A DNA stretch of 5,651 bases from Ruminococcaceae bacterium UBA4958 (GCA_002397355.1 DHAI01000083.1:1676-7326); one strand, 5' to 3'. Counted from the first letter of the stretch, positions 1 to 5,651 are shown. Made by a program: numbers and translations. The notes: generated by a model from the letters alone, not told the origin.

Positions 1-1005
1 TTTTTCCACCGGCAGCTCCGCGCGGGCGTTCAGATCCGGCCCGGCCGTGTGCCCGGCCCGGAATTCGTAGAAGCCCTGGGCGCCCACCATGGCGCCGTTG
101 TCGCCGCAGTAGCGCAGCTCCGGCCGGTAGAACGCGAGACCGCGTTTCCGGCATTCCCGTTCCAGCGTGCGCCGCAGCAGCGAGTTGGCCGAAACGCCCC
201 CCGCGATGGCGAGCTTTTTCGCGCCGGTGTCCCGTGCCGCCGCAAAAAAGTTGCGTGTCAGGCAGTCCACCACGGCCTGACGGTAAGAAGCCGCGAGGTC
301 CGGGACGCGGATGGTTTCGCCGCGCTGCGCCGCGTTGTGGATCAGGTTGATGACGTGCGTTTTCAGGCCGGAGAAGCTGAAGTCGTAGGGCGCGCCGTCC
401 ACCGAGGGGCGCGGCAGCCGGTACGCTTTCGCGTCTCCGCTTTCGGCAATTCTGTCCAGCTCCACGCCGCCGGGGTAGGGGATGCCCATGGCGCGCGCGG
501 CTTTGTCGAAGGCCTCGCCGGCGGCGTCGTCGCGCGTGCGGCCGAGCACGCGCAGCTCTGTGTAGTCCTCCACCTGCACGATATGGGTGTGCCCGCCGGA
601 GACGACGAGGCACAGGAAAGGCGGCTCCAGCTCCGGGAAGGTCAGGTAGTTCGCCGCAATGTGCGAGCGCAGGTGGTGGACCGGCACGAGCGGCAGGCCG
701 GATGCGAGCGAAAGGCCCTTCGCAAAGTTGACGCCCACCAGGAGCGCGCCGATCAGCCCGGGGGCGTAGGTGACGGCCACGGCGCCGAGTCCGCCCAGGT
801 CCGTGCCCGCGTCGCCGAGCGCTTTCCGCACGACGGCGGAGATCGCCTCGCAGTGCCGCCGCGAGGCGATCTCCGGCACGACGCCGCCGTACAGCCTGTG
901 TTCCGCCACCTGCGACGCCACTACGTTGGAGAGCACGGTCCGCCCGTTCTCGACCACTGCGGCGGCCGTTTCGTCGCAGGAGCTTTCGATGCCAAGCAGT
1001 TTCAT
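1..1005 (-). CDS. tsaD: tRNA N6-adenosine threonylcarbamoyltransferase TsaD (3' end cut by window edge)
   Basis: TsaD (Gcp/YgjD; Kae1 family) transfers the threonylcarbamoyl group from threonylcarbamoyl-AMP to A37 of ANN-decoding tRNAs, working in the cytoplasm with TsaB and TsaE. The minus strand reads open for 335 codons from the ATG at 1005 to the window edge. It opens MKLLGIESSCDETAAAVVE, the typical family start. Metal-binding histidines appear as HHLRSH (H111 and H115), the glycine-rich SGGHTH lies at 136-141, DDAAGEAFDK and FSFSGLK follow, and the C-terminal metal aspartate is D302 in CGDNGAMVG. The family is usually about 335-345 residues and the last visible residues are ELPVEK, so only the stop and perhaps a few codons are missing. 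Its ATG overlaps the stop of the upstream small gene as ATGA, so translational coupling is likely. The ribosome binding site is weak (GAGAG at 1014-1018). RimI just upstream fits the common Firmicutes cluster, although TsaB and TsaE are not in view. The call is very secure. Confidence 0.97.
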   Translation of the reverse strand, partial: MKLLGIESSCDETAAAVVENGRTVLSNVVASQVAEHRLYGGVVPEIASRRHCEAISAVVRKALGDAGTDLGGLGAVAVTYAPGLIGALLVGVNFAKGLSLASGLPLVPVHHLRSHIAANYLTFPELEPPFLCLVVSGGHTHIVQVEDYTELRVLGRTRDDAAGEAFDKAARAMGIPYPGGVELDRIAESGDAKAYRLPRPSVDGAPYDFSFSGLKTHVINLIHNAAQRGETIRVPDLAASYRQAVVDCLTRNFFAAARDTGAKKLAIAGGVSANSLLRRTLERECRKRGLAFYRPELRYCGDNGAMVGAQGFYEFRAGHTAGPDLNARAELPVEK

Positions 1006-1196
1006 GCCTTTTTCTCTCTTCCCGCGCGGCAGCCGAACCCGGCCTCCAGCGCGCTTTTTTTCGTACCTCCGGCGCCGTTGCGGACGCTGACGCGCACGTG
1101 AACGCCGTTTTTCAGGGGGGACAGCAGCAGCCCGGCCACGATGCCGGCGAGAAAACAAGCCGGCCGCGTCGGGAAACGAAGTTTTCCTTCTTTCAT
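1002..1196 (-). CDS. small predicted single-pass membrane protein, unknown function
   Basis: I do not recognise a named family. This 64-residue reading frame lies exactly between rimI and tsaD. It starts 21 bases after the rimI stop and its TGA overlaps the tsaD ATG (ATGA at 1005-1002), the arrangement expected of a real gene in an operon. The N-terminus is basic (MKEGKLRFPTRP). A hydrophobic, small-residue-rich segment follows at about residues 13-28 (CFLAGIVAGLLLSPLK), long enough for one membrane pass. After it come a short VHVRVSVRN stretch and a Gly/Lys/Arg-rich tail. The hydrophobic core followed by SPxKxG resembles small YtxH-like or other short membrane proteins of Firmicutes only in style. 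The ribosome binding site is weak (a GATGAG stretch close to the ATG), so translation may depend on coupling to rimI. The alternative is a chance frame in a GC-rich spacer, but then tsaD would have an unusually long untranslated gap of about 210 bases after rimI. Function is unassigned. Confidence 0.6.
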   Translation of the reverse strand: MKEGKLRFPTRPACFLAGIVAGLLLSPLKNGVHVRVSVRNGAGGTKKSALEAGFGCRAGREKKA

Positions 1197-1217
1197 TTCT
1201 CATCAGCTTCTTTCGTC

Positions 1218-1694
1218 TTATAATGATCCTTCGAGGCGATCTTTTGCACTAAAATACAGCGTGTATATAACGGCGTCCTCGTCCGGGCACCTGTAAAAGC
1301 CGCGCCGGCGGCCGGCTGCCTGAAAGCCGAGCTTCTCGTAAAGCGCGACCGCCGGAGCATTGGATTCCCGCACCTCCAGCGTGACGAACGCGGCGCCCCG
1401 CGCCCTTGCCGCCCGGATCAGACCGTTCATCAGCGCGAGCGCGATGCCTTGCCTGCGGTACTGCGGGAAAACGGCCACGTCGTCCACATAACATTCGTCC
1501 AGCACACAGTTCATCCCCGCGTAACCGGCGACCTTTCCGTCCAGTTCCGCCACGGCGAAGACGGCGCCCGGCTTGTTGAGTTCGGCGGCGAGGCAGGGCC
1601 GCGTCCACGGCTCAGCGAAACAAAGGCGTTCCAGCGCCGCCAGGTCGTCCAGGTGGCGCTCTTCCATGGGGACAATCTTCAGTTTTTCCGCCAT
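1218..1694 (-). CDS. rimI: ribosomal protein S18-alanine N-acetyltransferase RimI (GNAT family)
   Basis: RimI transfers acetyl from acetyl-CoA to the N-terminal amine of ribosomal protein S18 in E. coli, and homologues can act on other N-termini. The 158-residue product matches the usual family length of about 150-160. Visible GNAT elements are VAGYAG (55-60, strand beta 4), ECYVDDVAVFPQYRRQGIA (67-85) with the acetyl-CoA pyrophosphate loop RRQGIA, TLEVRESNAPAVALYEKLGF (105-124), and a C-terminal RRGFYRCPDEDAVIY. E107 and Y119 occupy the positions of the E. coli catalytic pair E103/Y115 and keep their 12-residue spacing. The ATG at 1694 is chosen because it follows GGGAAAGG (1704-1711) and gives a standard N-terminus. 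An AT-rich promoter-like region lies just upstream. The gene leads a tight run into the small membrane-protein gene and tsaD. RimI next to tsaD is typical of Firmicutes and separates this call from generic GNATs. The exact protein substrate in this organism is inferred. Confidence 0.93.
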   Translation of the reverse strand: MAEKLKIVPMEERHLDDLAALERLCFAEPWTRPCLAAELNKPGAVFAVAELDGKVAGYAGMNCVLDECYVDDVAVFPQYRRQGIALALMNGLIRAARARGAAFVTLEVRESNAPAVALYEKLGFQAAGRRRGFYRCPDEDAVIYTLYFSAKDRLEGSL

Positions 1695-1703
1695 GCCGCA
1701 CCG

Positions 1704-1711
1704 CCTTTCCC
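1704..1711 (-). promoter_or_regulatory. ribosome binding site of rimI
   Basis: The minus strand reads GGGAAAGG, with the AAAGG core ending 9 bases before the ATG at 1694. It is a moderate Shine-Dalgarno match and supports that start codon. Confidence 0.5.
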
Positions 1712-1718
1712 GTGATTT

Positions 1719-1778
1719 TTAATAATATTACAAAATGTATTTATTATATAGAATAATAAGGAATGTATTGTATTCTCT
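1719..1778 (-). promoter_or_regulatory. AT-rich intergenic region with candidate rimI promoter
   Basis: This stretch between the rlmA stop and the rimI leader is strikingly AT-rich inside a GC-rich neighbourhood. On the minus strand it holds a consensus -10 hexamer TATAAT at 1748-1743, about 50 bases upstream of the rimI ATG. No good -35 hexamer is seen at 16-18 bases spacing. A direct repeat AATACATT occurs at 1769-1762 and 1741-1734, 28 bases apart. No GC-rich hairpin with a T-run is present, so a strong intrinsic terminator for polA-rlmA is not supported and read-through is possible. The promoter is inferred from the hexamer and the base composition. Confidence 0.5.
1722..1747 (-). repeat. 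imperfect AT-rich dyad (possible operator or weak hairpin)
   Basis: On the minus strand ATAATA, two As, TACA, a TTT loop, TGTA, one A and TATTAT form a 6 + 4 base-pair interrupted dyad. It overlaps the candidate -10 box and the expected transcription start. Being nearly all A-T it would make a weak RNA hairpin, so a protein binding site is as likely as a structural role. It may also be chance in an AT-rich stretch. Confidence 0.25.
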
Positions 1779-2603
1779 TCACTTTCTTCGATAGACGAGG
1801 AAATCGAATGCCAGCTCCGTCCGCAGGGAATGGAGCGCTTTCAGCCGCTCGCGTCCTTCCCAGGGCGTTTTCCAGGCGTAGGGCGTCATCGCGAACAGGT
1901 CGCGGATCAGCCGCGGGTCGTCCGTTTCCAGCTTGCCGCGCACCGGCACGCGGTCCAGAAAGGTAAAGCCGGGGTATTCCGTGTCTTTCCGCTCGTTCTC
2001 ATAGGGTTGGTCGTAAAGGATCTCCTTCAGACCGTAAAGGTGCCGTTCGCCCGGCACGGCAAGGATCAATATGCCGCCGGGCTTCGCAACCCTCGCCAGT
2101 TCCCCGGGGACGATAGGCGCGAACACGTCCGTGACGAGGTCCGCCGAAGCGGGCAGCACCGGGATGCCGAACATGCTGCCGACGGCGAACGGAATGGAGC
2201 GGTACCGCTTCGCGGCGGCCTTTACGGCGCATTTTGAGATGTCGAACCCGCAGATCTGCGGGCTGCGGCCGTTTTCGGCGAGGAACGCCGCCAGGCGGCC
2301 GGTGTAATACCCCTCTCCGCAGCCGGCGTCCAGCACGGCCGGCCCGCTCCGCGGCAGATACCGCAGAGCGAGCCCGTTCAGCGCGTCGCTGAAGCGCCGG
2401 TAAGCGCCGCTTTCCAGAAAACGGCGGCGGGAGGCGACCATCTCCCTGTCGTCGCCCGGGGAAGCGGAGTGCTTTTTGTTCGGCGGGAGCAGGTAAACGT
2501 AGCCTTCCGAGGCGACGTCGTAGCTGTGGCCGTTCGGGCAGAGCCAGACCTTCTCCCGCTTTTCCAGCCGCGCCCCGCAGACGGGGCAGGCGAAGATGCT
2601 CAT
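1779..2603 (-). CDS. rlmA: 23S rRNA (guanine-N1)-methyltransferase, RlmA family
   Basis: RlmA enzymes use S-adenosylmethionine to methylate N1 of a guanine in helix 35 of 23S rRNA: G745 in the E. coli type (RlmAI) and G748 in the Gram-positive TlrB type (RlmAII). With the start at 2603 the product has 274 residues, close to the 269 of E. coli RlmA. The N-terminal zinc site is complete: C6 and C9 (CPVC), then C22 and H26 (CPNGH). Next come the family motif GDDREMVASRRRFLE (50-64), SAM motif I VLDAGCGEGYYTG (90-102), the acidic SAM-ribose residue D120 in GFDISKCAVKAAAKRY, then DVFAPIVPGELARVAKPGG and PGERHLYGLKEILYD. The start at 2603 is preferred over the in-frame ATG at 2621, because it overlaps the polA stop as ATGA, has GAGG at 2611-2614, and places the zinc cysteines where the family has them. 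Whether it targets G745 or G748 cannot be read from sequence; a Gram-positive host suggests G748, in which case it could affect tylosin/mycinosyl macrolide binding. Confidence 0.92.
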   Translation of the reverse strand: MSIFACPVCGARLEKREKVWLCPNGHSYDVASEGYVYLLPPNKKHSASPGDDREMVASRRRFLESGAYRRFSDALNGLALRYLPRSGPAVLDAGCGEGYYTGRLAAFLAENGRSPQICGFDISKCAVKAAAKRYRSIPFAVGSMFGIPVLPASADLVTDVFAPIVPGELARVAKPGGILILAVPGERHLYGLKEILYDQPYENERKDTEYPGFTFLDRVPVRGKLETDDPRLIRDLFAMTPYAWKTPWEGRERLKALHSLRTELAFDFLVYRRK

Positions 2604-5173
2604 GCTTTCGCCTCGAACCACGTTTCGCCGACCTTCGCGTCCGCCGTGAGCGGCACGGAGAGGGACGCCGCGTTCTGCATCTCCTCCGTCAGCAGGGAGG
2701 CGGCGCGGAGCGCCTCGTCCGCCGGCGACTCCACGATCAGCTCGTCGTGCACCTGCAGGATCAGCCGGGATTTCATCTTTTCCTTTGCCAGGCGGTTTTC
2801 CACGCGGATCATCGCGATCTTGATGATGTCGGCCGCCGTGCCCTGGATCGGCATATTGCGCGCCACGCGCTCGCCGAACGCGCGCAGGTTGTGGTTGGAG
2901 CTCGCGAGCTCCGGCAGATAGCGCCGCCTGCCGAACAGCGTTTCCACGTATCCTTTTTCCTTCGCTTCCTCGACCACGCGCTTCATGTAGGCGTCCACGC
3001 CGGAAAAGTTCGCGAGGTAGTCCGTGATATACTGTTTGGCCTCGCGCATGGAGACGTGGATGTTCTGGGAAAGCGAGTACGCTCCGATGCCGTATACGAT
3101 GCCGAAATTCACGGCTTTCGCGCGGCTGCGCATCAGCGGCGTGACCATCTGCTCCGGGATGTGGAAGACCTGCGAGGCCGTGCGGCGGTGGATGTCGGCG
3201 CCGTCGCGGAACGCCCGGGCCATGTTCGCGTCGTTCGCCACATGGGCCAGCACGCGCAGCTCGATCTGCGAGTAGTCGGCGTCCACCAGCACCCAGCCGG
3301 GGCGCGCCACGAAAAAGCGGCGCATCTCCCGCCCAAGGTCCGTGCGCACGGGGATGTTCTGCAGGTTCGGCTCGGTGGAACTGATGCGTCCGGTGCGCGT
3401 CTCCGTCTGGTTGAAGCTCGAATGGATCCGGCCGTCCGGCGCCACGACCTTCAGCAGCCCGTCGCAGTAGGTGGATTTCAGTTTCGTCAGCATGCGGTAG
3501 CTGAGCACCAGTTCCACGGCGGGGCTTTCGTAGCGGAGCTTCTCCAGCGTGTCGGCGCTGGTGGACCAGCCGGTCTTCGTCTTTTTCCCGTGGTCGAGGC
3601 CGAGCTTGTCGAAGAGCGCCTCGCCGAGCTGCTTCGGGGAGTTGATGTTGAATTCGTACCCGACGGTCTCGTAGACCTGCTCCTGCGCCTCGGCGATCTT
3701 CTTGTCCAGCTTTTCGCCGAAGGCGCGGATGCCGTCCGCGTCTACCGCGAAGCCGACGTTTTCCATGCGCGCAAGCACCCGGGCCAGCGGGATCTCGATG
3801 TCGTTCAGCAGGGGGGTCTGGCCGTTTTCGGCGATCTTCCGCGCGAGCGCGTCCGTCAGGGCGGGCAGTGCGGCGGCGGCCTGCTTCTCCTCCGGCAGGC
3901 CGTCCGGCACGGCGGAGCCGTATTCCCGCGCGAGGCGCAGCGGCCCGTACCCGGAAGCCGAAGGGTTCAGCAGGTAGCCGGCCAGCATCGTGTCGAACGC
4001 CGGCCCGGCAAGGTTCCCGCCGGCCCTGTCCAGCGCGGCGAAAAGCGGCTTGATGTCGTGCGTGTCTTTCCGAATGGCGCCGTCCTCAAAAATCGCGCGG
4101 ATGGTCCCCGTGTCGTCCAGCTCGTGGAGCGCGCCGCCCGCGTTGACCGTCAGGGAGGCGACCGCGCCGTCCCGGAGCGTGTAGGTGAAGTCCGCGCGGC
4201 GGGCCTTTTTCAGTCCGTCCAGCAGCGCGGCGGCGTCGGTGTGCTCCGCAATCGTCACGGCGGGCGCCGCGGGGGCGGCGTTTGCCGCCGGTTCCGGCCC
4301 GTCGTCGTCGAGGCCGAGTTTTTCGATCAGCTTGAAGAATTCGAGCTTCGCCATCAGCCGGGCAGCCGCGGCGGCGTCGCGCTTTTTTGGGACGTAATCC
4401 GCCAGGTTCGTGTCGATTGGCACGTCTGTCCGGATAGTGCCGAGCCTGCGGCTGAGAAACGCGCTTTCCCTGCCGGCGGCGAGCTTCCGCTTCATCGTGT
4501 CGCGGATGTCGAGCTCGTCCAGGCGCGCGTAGATGTCGTCGATGCTGTGGTACGCCTGCACGAGCTGGCCGGCCCCTTTCGGGCCGATCCCCGGCACGCC
4601 GGGGATGCAGTCGGACGAGTCGCCCTGGATGGCTTTGATCTCGATCATTTCCTTCGGCGAGACGCCGTAGTCCTCCCGGATCTTCGCTTCGTCGTAGAGC
4701 GTGACCTGCGGCTGGCCCAGTTTCGTGGAGGCGAGGCGCACGGTGACGTGCGGGCCCACGAGCTGCAGGCTGTCGCGGTCGCCCGTCGCGAGCACGCACT
4801 CGCAGCCCTCGGTCTCGCACGTTTTGGCAAGCGTGCCGAGGATGTCGTCGGCCTCGAAGCCCTCGCATTCCACCAGGCGGTAGCCGAGCAGCGCGAGCAG
4901 CTCCTTGAGCGTGGGCAGCTGCTGCGCCAGCTCGGGCGGCATGCCCTTTCGGTTGGCCTTGTAGCCCGCGTACTCCTTGTGGCGGAACGTGGGCGCGCGC
5001 ATGTCGAACGCCACCGCCACGGCGTCCGGCTCCGTCTCCGTCAGCAGGCGGTGCAGGATCGTGAGGAAGCCGTAGACGCCGTTCGTGTAGAGCCCGTCTT
5101 TCGTGGTGAGCAGGCGGATGCCGTAGAACGCCCGGTTCAGAATGCTGTTGCCGTCCAGTACAAGTAGTTTCAT
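2600..5173 (-). CDS. polA: DNA polymerase I (5' nuclease active, proofreading domain degenerate)
   Basis: PolA removes RNA primers, fills gaps at Okazaki fragments and serves excision repair. The 857-residue protein is full length and slightly shorter than E. coli's 928. The 5' nuclease domain (about 1-290) shows metal ligands D7, D57, E107/D109/D110 in FEADD, D132/D134 in GDRD, D185/D188 in GDSSD, and the DNA-binding hairpin PGVPGIGPKG (191-200). An Ala/Pro linker (about 291-306) leads to a 3'-5' exonuclease-like fold (about 307-465). There the Exo I acidic pair is lost (FTYTL at 329-333 where the active enzyme has DxE), so proofreading is probably absent, as in Bacillus and Thermus enzymes. 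The polymerase domain has TRTGRISSTEPNLQNIP, motif A DADYSQIELR (catalytic D633), O-helix R682/K686/F690/Y694 and motif C QVHDELIVE (D810, E811). All catalytic polymerase residues are present. The ATG at 5173 follows GGGAG at 5181-5185, and the stop overlaps rlmA. Confidence 0.98.
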   Translation of the reverse strand: MKLLVLDGNSILNRAFYGIRLLTTKDGLYTNGVYGFLTILHRLLTETEPDAVAVAFDMRAPTFRHKEYAGYKANRKGMPPELAQQLPTLKELLALLGYRLVECEGFEADDILGTLAKTCETEGCECVLATGDRDSLQLVGPHVTVRLASTKLGQPQVTLYDEAKIREDYGVSPKEMIEIKAIQGDSSDCIPGVPGIGPKGAGQLVQAYHSIDDIYARLDELDIRDTMKRKLAAGRESAFLSRRLGTIRTDVPIDTNLADYVPKKRDAAAAARLMAKLEFFKLIEKLGLDDDGPEPAANAAPAAPAVTIAEHTDAAALLDGLKKARRADFTYTLRDGAVASLTVNAGGALHELDDTGTIRAIFEDGAIRKDTHDIKPLFAALDRAGGNLAGPAFDTMLAGYLLNPSASGYGPLRLAREYGSAVPDGLPEEKQAAAALPALTDALARKIAENGQTPLLNDIEIPLARVLARMENVGFAVDADGIRAFGEKLDKKIAEAQEQVYETVGYEFNINSPKQLGEALFDKLGLDHGKKTKTGWSTSADTLEKLRYESPAVELVLSYRMLTKLKSTYCDGLLKVVAPDGRIHSSFNQTETRTGRISSTEPNLQNIPVRTDLGREMRRFFVARPGWVLVDADYSQIELRVLAHVANDANMARAFRDGADIHRRTASQVFHIPEQMVTPLMRSRAKAVNFGIVYGIGAYSLSQNIHVSMREAKQYITDYLANFSGVDAYMKRVVEEAKEKGYVETLFGRRRYLPELASSNHNLRAFGERVARNMPIQGTAADIIKIAMIRVENRLAKEKMKSRLILQVHDELIVESPADEALRAASLLTEEMQNAASLSVPLTADAKVGETWFEAKA
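2611..2614 (-). promoter_or_regulatory. ribosome binding site deciding the rlmA start
   Basis: GAGG on the minus strand lies 7 bases before the ATG at 2603, inside the last codons of polA. It favours 2603 over the in-frame ATG at 2621, which would place this site inside the coding region. Confidence 0.5.
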
Positions 5174-5180
5174 CGTTTTT

Positions 5181-5185
5181 CTCCC
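5181..5185 (-). promoter_or_regulatory. ribosome binding site of polA
   Basis: GGGAG on the minus strand sits 7 bases before the ATG at 5173, a standard Shine-Dalgarno position. Translation from 5173 gives the canonical PolA N-terminus with the metal ligand D7. Confidence 0.65.
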
Positions 5186-5205
5186 AGCCCATGGTTGATG
5201 GGATT

Positions 5206-5214
5206 ATTATAGCA
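5206..5214 (-). promoter_or_regulatory. extended -10 promoter of polA
   Basis: The minus strand reads TGCTATAAT, a perfect -10 hexamer (5211-5206) with an upstream TG extension. The expected start is near 5199, giving a leader of about 26 bases to the polA ATG. The -35 position at 17 bases spacing is TTATTT (5234-5229), a poor match, as is common when the extended -10 is strong. A short inverted repeat CCCAT/ATGGG (5188-5202) lies at the predicted transcript start and could be an operator or chance. Confidence 0.7.
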
Positions 5215-5235
5215 CTTTCGCCGGGAAAAAATAAG

Positions 5236-5244
5236 TGGTATACT
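5236..5244 (+). promoter_or_regulatory. extended -10 promoter of the divergent GNAT gene
   Basis: The plus strand reads TGGTATACT: hexamer TATACT (5239-5244) with a TG extension. A weak -35 such as TTCGCC (5217-5222, 16-base spacer) lies inside the polA promoter's spacer, so the two promoters interleave. The expected start near 5251 leaves a leader of about 78 bases before the ATG at 5329. That leader contains a possible interrupted GC-rich stem (5260-5266 with 5277-5284) and no terminator-like T-run. Confidence 0.6.
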
Positions 5245-5310
5245 GATTTGTGTGCCGTGCCGGGCGGTCGCATGAACGCGCCGGTAGATCGCTATATCTT
5301 TATCAGTCAT

Positions 5311-5320
5311 GAGGAGGAGA
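5311..5320 (+). promoter_or_regulatory. strong ribosome binding site that decides the GNAT start
   Basis: GAGGAGGAGA is a near-perfect Shine-Dalgarno run ending 8 bases before the ATG at 5329. An in-frame ATG at 5272 has no comparable site, so 5329 is taken as the start. Confidence 0.75.
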
Positions 5321-5328
5321 TCGTTTTT

Positions 5329-5651
5329 ATGACCGTGGGGATTCGCCCGTTTGAAATCGGGGACGCCGAGTCTATTTGCCGGTTGAATGCGGAGGAGATG
5401 GGGTACGATTTTCCTCTGGAACAGACTGTCAAAAAGCTGACCGCGCTTGCGGGCAGCCCGAAAGACAGAATCTTTGTGGCGGTTGCCGATTCCGCCGTTG
5501 TAGGGTACGTTCACGCGAACAACTATGACCTCATCTATGCGCCGCACATGAAAAACATCATGGGCATCGCGGTCGCAAAACGTTACCGGCGAAGAGGAAT
5601 CGGCAAGGCGCTTCTTGACGAGGTGGAAGCGTGGGCGAAAAGGACCGGCGC
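5329..5651 (+). CDS. GNAT family N-acetyltransferase (3' end cut by window edge)
   Basis: About 107 residues are visible, without a stop. The N-terminus MTVGIRPFEIGDAESICRL is the usual GNAT opening (IRP, then an acidic residue and a helix). Further landmarks are IFVAVADSAVVGYVHA (48-63, strands beta 2-4), KNIMGIAVAKRYRRRGIGKA (75-94) with the acetyl-CoA pyrophosphate loop R87-R88-R89-G90-I91-G92, and LLDEVEAWAKRTG (95-107) as the following helix. The substrate-binding C-terminal part lies outside the window, so the substrate cannot be named. Small-molecule, aminoglycoside-like or protein N-acetylation are all possible. The start at 5329 follows a very strong ribosome binding site; an in-frame ATG at 5272 would add 19 residues (MNAPVDRYIFISHEEEIVF) not typical of the fold. 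Codons are less GC-biased (ATT, TTT, CGT, AGA, AAA) than in polA or tsaD, which hints at an accessory gene but proves nothing. It is transcribed away from polA and is unlikely to share its function. Confidence 0.93.
   Translation, partial: MTVGIRPFEIGDAESICRLNAEEMGYDFPLEQTVKKLTALAGSPKDRIFVAVADSAVVGYVHANNYDLIYAPHMKNIMGIAVAKRYRRRGIGKALLDEVEAWAKRTG

Noticed and set aside
49..1101. 350-codon plus-strand frame antisense to tsaD
   Set aside because: Composition typical of an antisense shadow in GC-rich DNA; tsaD on the opposite strand accounts for the conservation.
1719..1778. Intrinsic terminator after rlmA
   Set aside because: There is no GC-rich stem followed by a T-run on the minus strand. 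The only dyad is AT-rich and is followed by TAAAAAT, so termination is not supported.
1830..2237. Plus-strand frame antisense to rlmA
   Set aside because: Shadow of rlmA. The zinc and SAM motifs on the minus strand show which frame is real.
2747..5167. 806-codon open frame on the plus strand, antisense to polA
   Set aside because: It is a mirror of the GC-rich codon bias of polA. Its product is low-complexity Arg/Val/His/Ala-rich with no recognisable fold, while polA on the other strand has every catalytic motif.
4086..5273. 395-codon minus-strand frame overlapping the 5' half of polA
   Set aside because: Shifted-frame reading of polA, extremely Arg/Ala/Gly-rich with no motif. Its start lies upstream of the predicted polA transcription start.
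5260..5284. Riboswitch or attenuator in the GNAT leader
   Set aside because: Only a 4 + 3 base-pair interrupted stem is visible, with no conserved aptamer core and no terminator. The leader is too short for most known classes.
5170..5547. 125-codon minus-strand frame across the divergent promoter region and GNAT start
   Set aside because: It runs antisense to a clear GNAT gene, crosses both predicted promoters, has no ribosome binding site of note and no recognised motif.
1..5651. CRISPR array, insertion sequence, tRNA or rRNA
   Set aside because: No regularly spaced repeats, transposase motifs, terminal inverted repeats, tRNA cloverleaf or rRNA sequence was seen on reading both strands.

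Overview
The window looks like the chromosome of a GC-rich member of the Firmicutes, most likely class Clostridia (Oscillospiraceae/Ruminococcaceae-like). This rests on protein style and gene order: a PolA with a degenerate proofreading domain, a Gram-positive-like RlmA, a RimI close to TsaD, GC-rich third codon positions, AGGAGG-type ribosome binding sites, and AT-rich intergenic islands with sigma-A-like -10 boxes. The assignment is inference, because no rRNA or other taxonomic marker is present.

Layout: five genes run leftward on the minus strand and one runs rightward. In transcription order on the minus strand these are polA (5173-2600, DNA polymerase I), rlmA (2603-1779, 23S rRNA guanine-N1 methyltransferase, ATGA overlap with polA), an AT-rich gap of 84 bases with a candidate promoter, rimI (1694-1218, ribosomal-protein N-acetyltransferase), a 64-residue predicted single-pass membrane protein (1196-1002), and tsaD (1005 to the left edge, tRNA t6A synthesis, ATGA overlap with the small gene). 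To the right of polA a 155-base divergent intergenic region carries two opposed extended -10 promoters. A GNAT acetyltransferase (5329 onward, plus strand) then runs off the right edge.

The minus-strand genes are mostly housekeeping: DNA repair and Okazaki fragment processing (PolA), ribosome modification (RlmA, RimI) and tRNA modification (TsaD). polA-rlmA look like one translationally coupled unit, and rimI-small gene-tsaD like a second, which may also receive read-through from the first because no strong terminator separates them.

I found no mobile element, CRISPR array, tRNA, rRNA or defence cassette, and no convincing evidence of a new biological system. The least explained item is the small membrane-protein gene coupled to tsaD. 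The next most interesting is the interleaved divergent promoter pair between polA and the GNAT gene.
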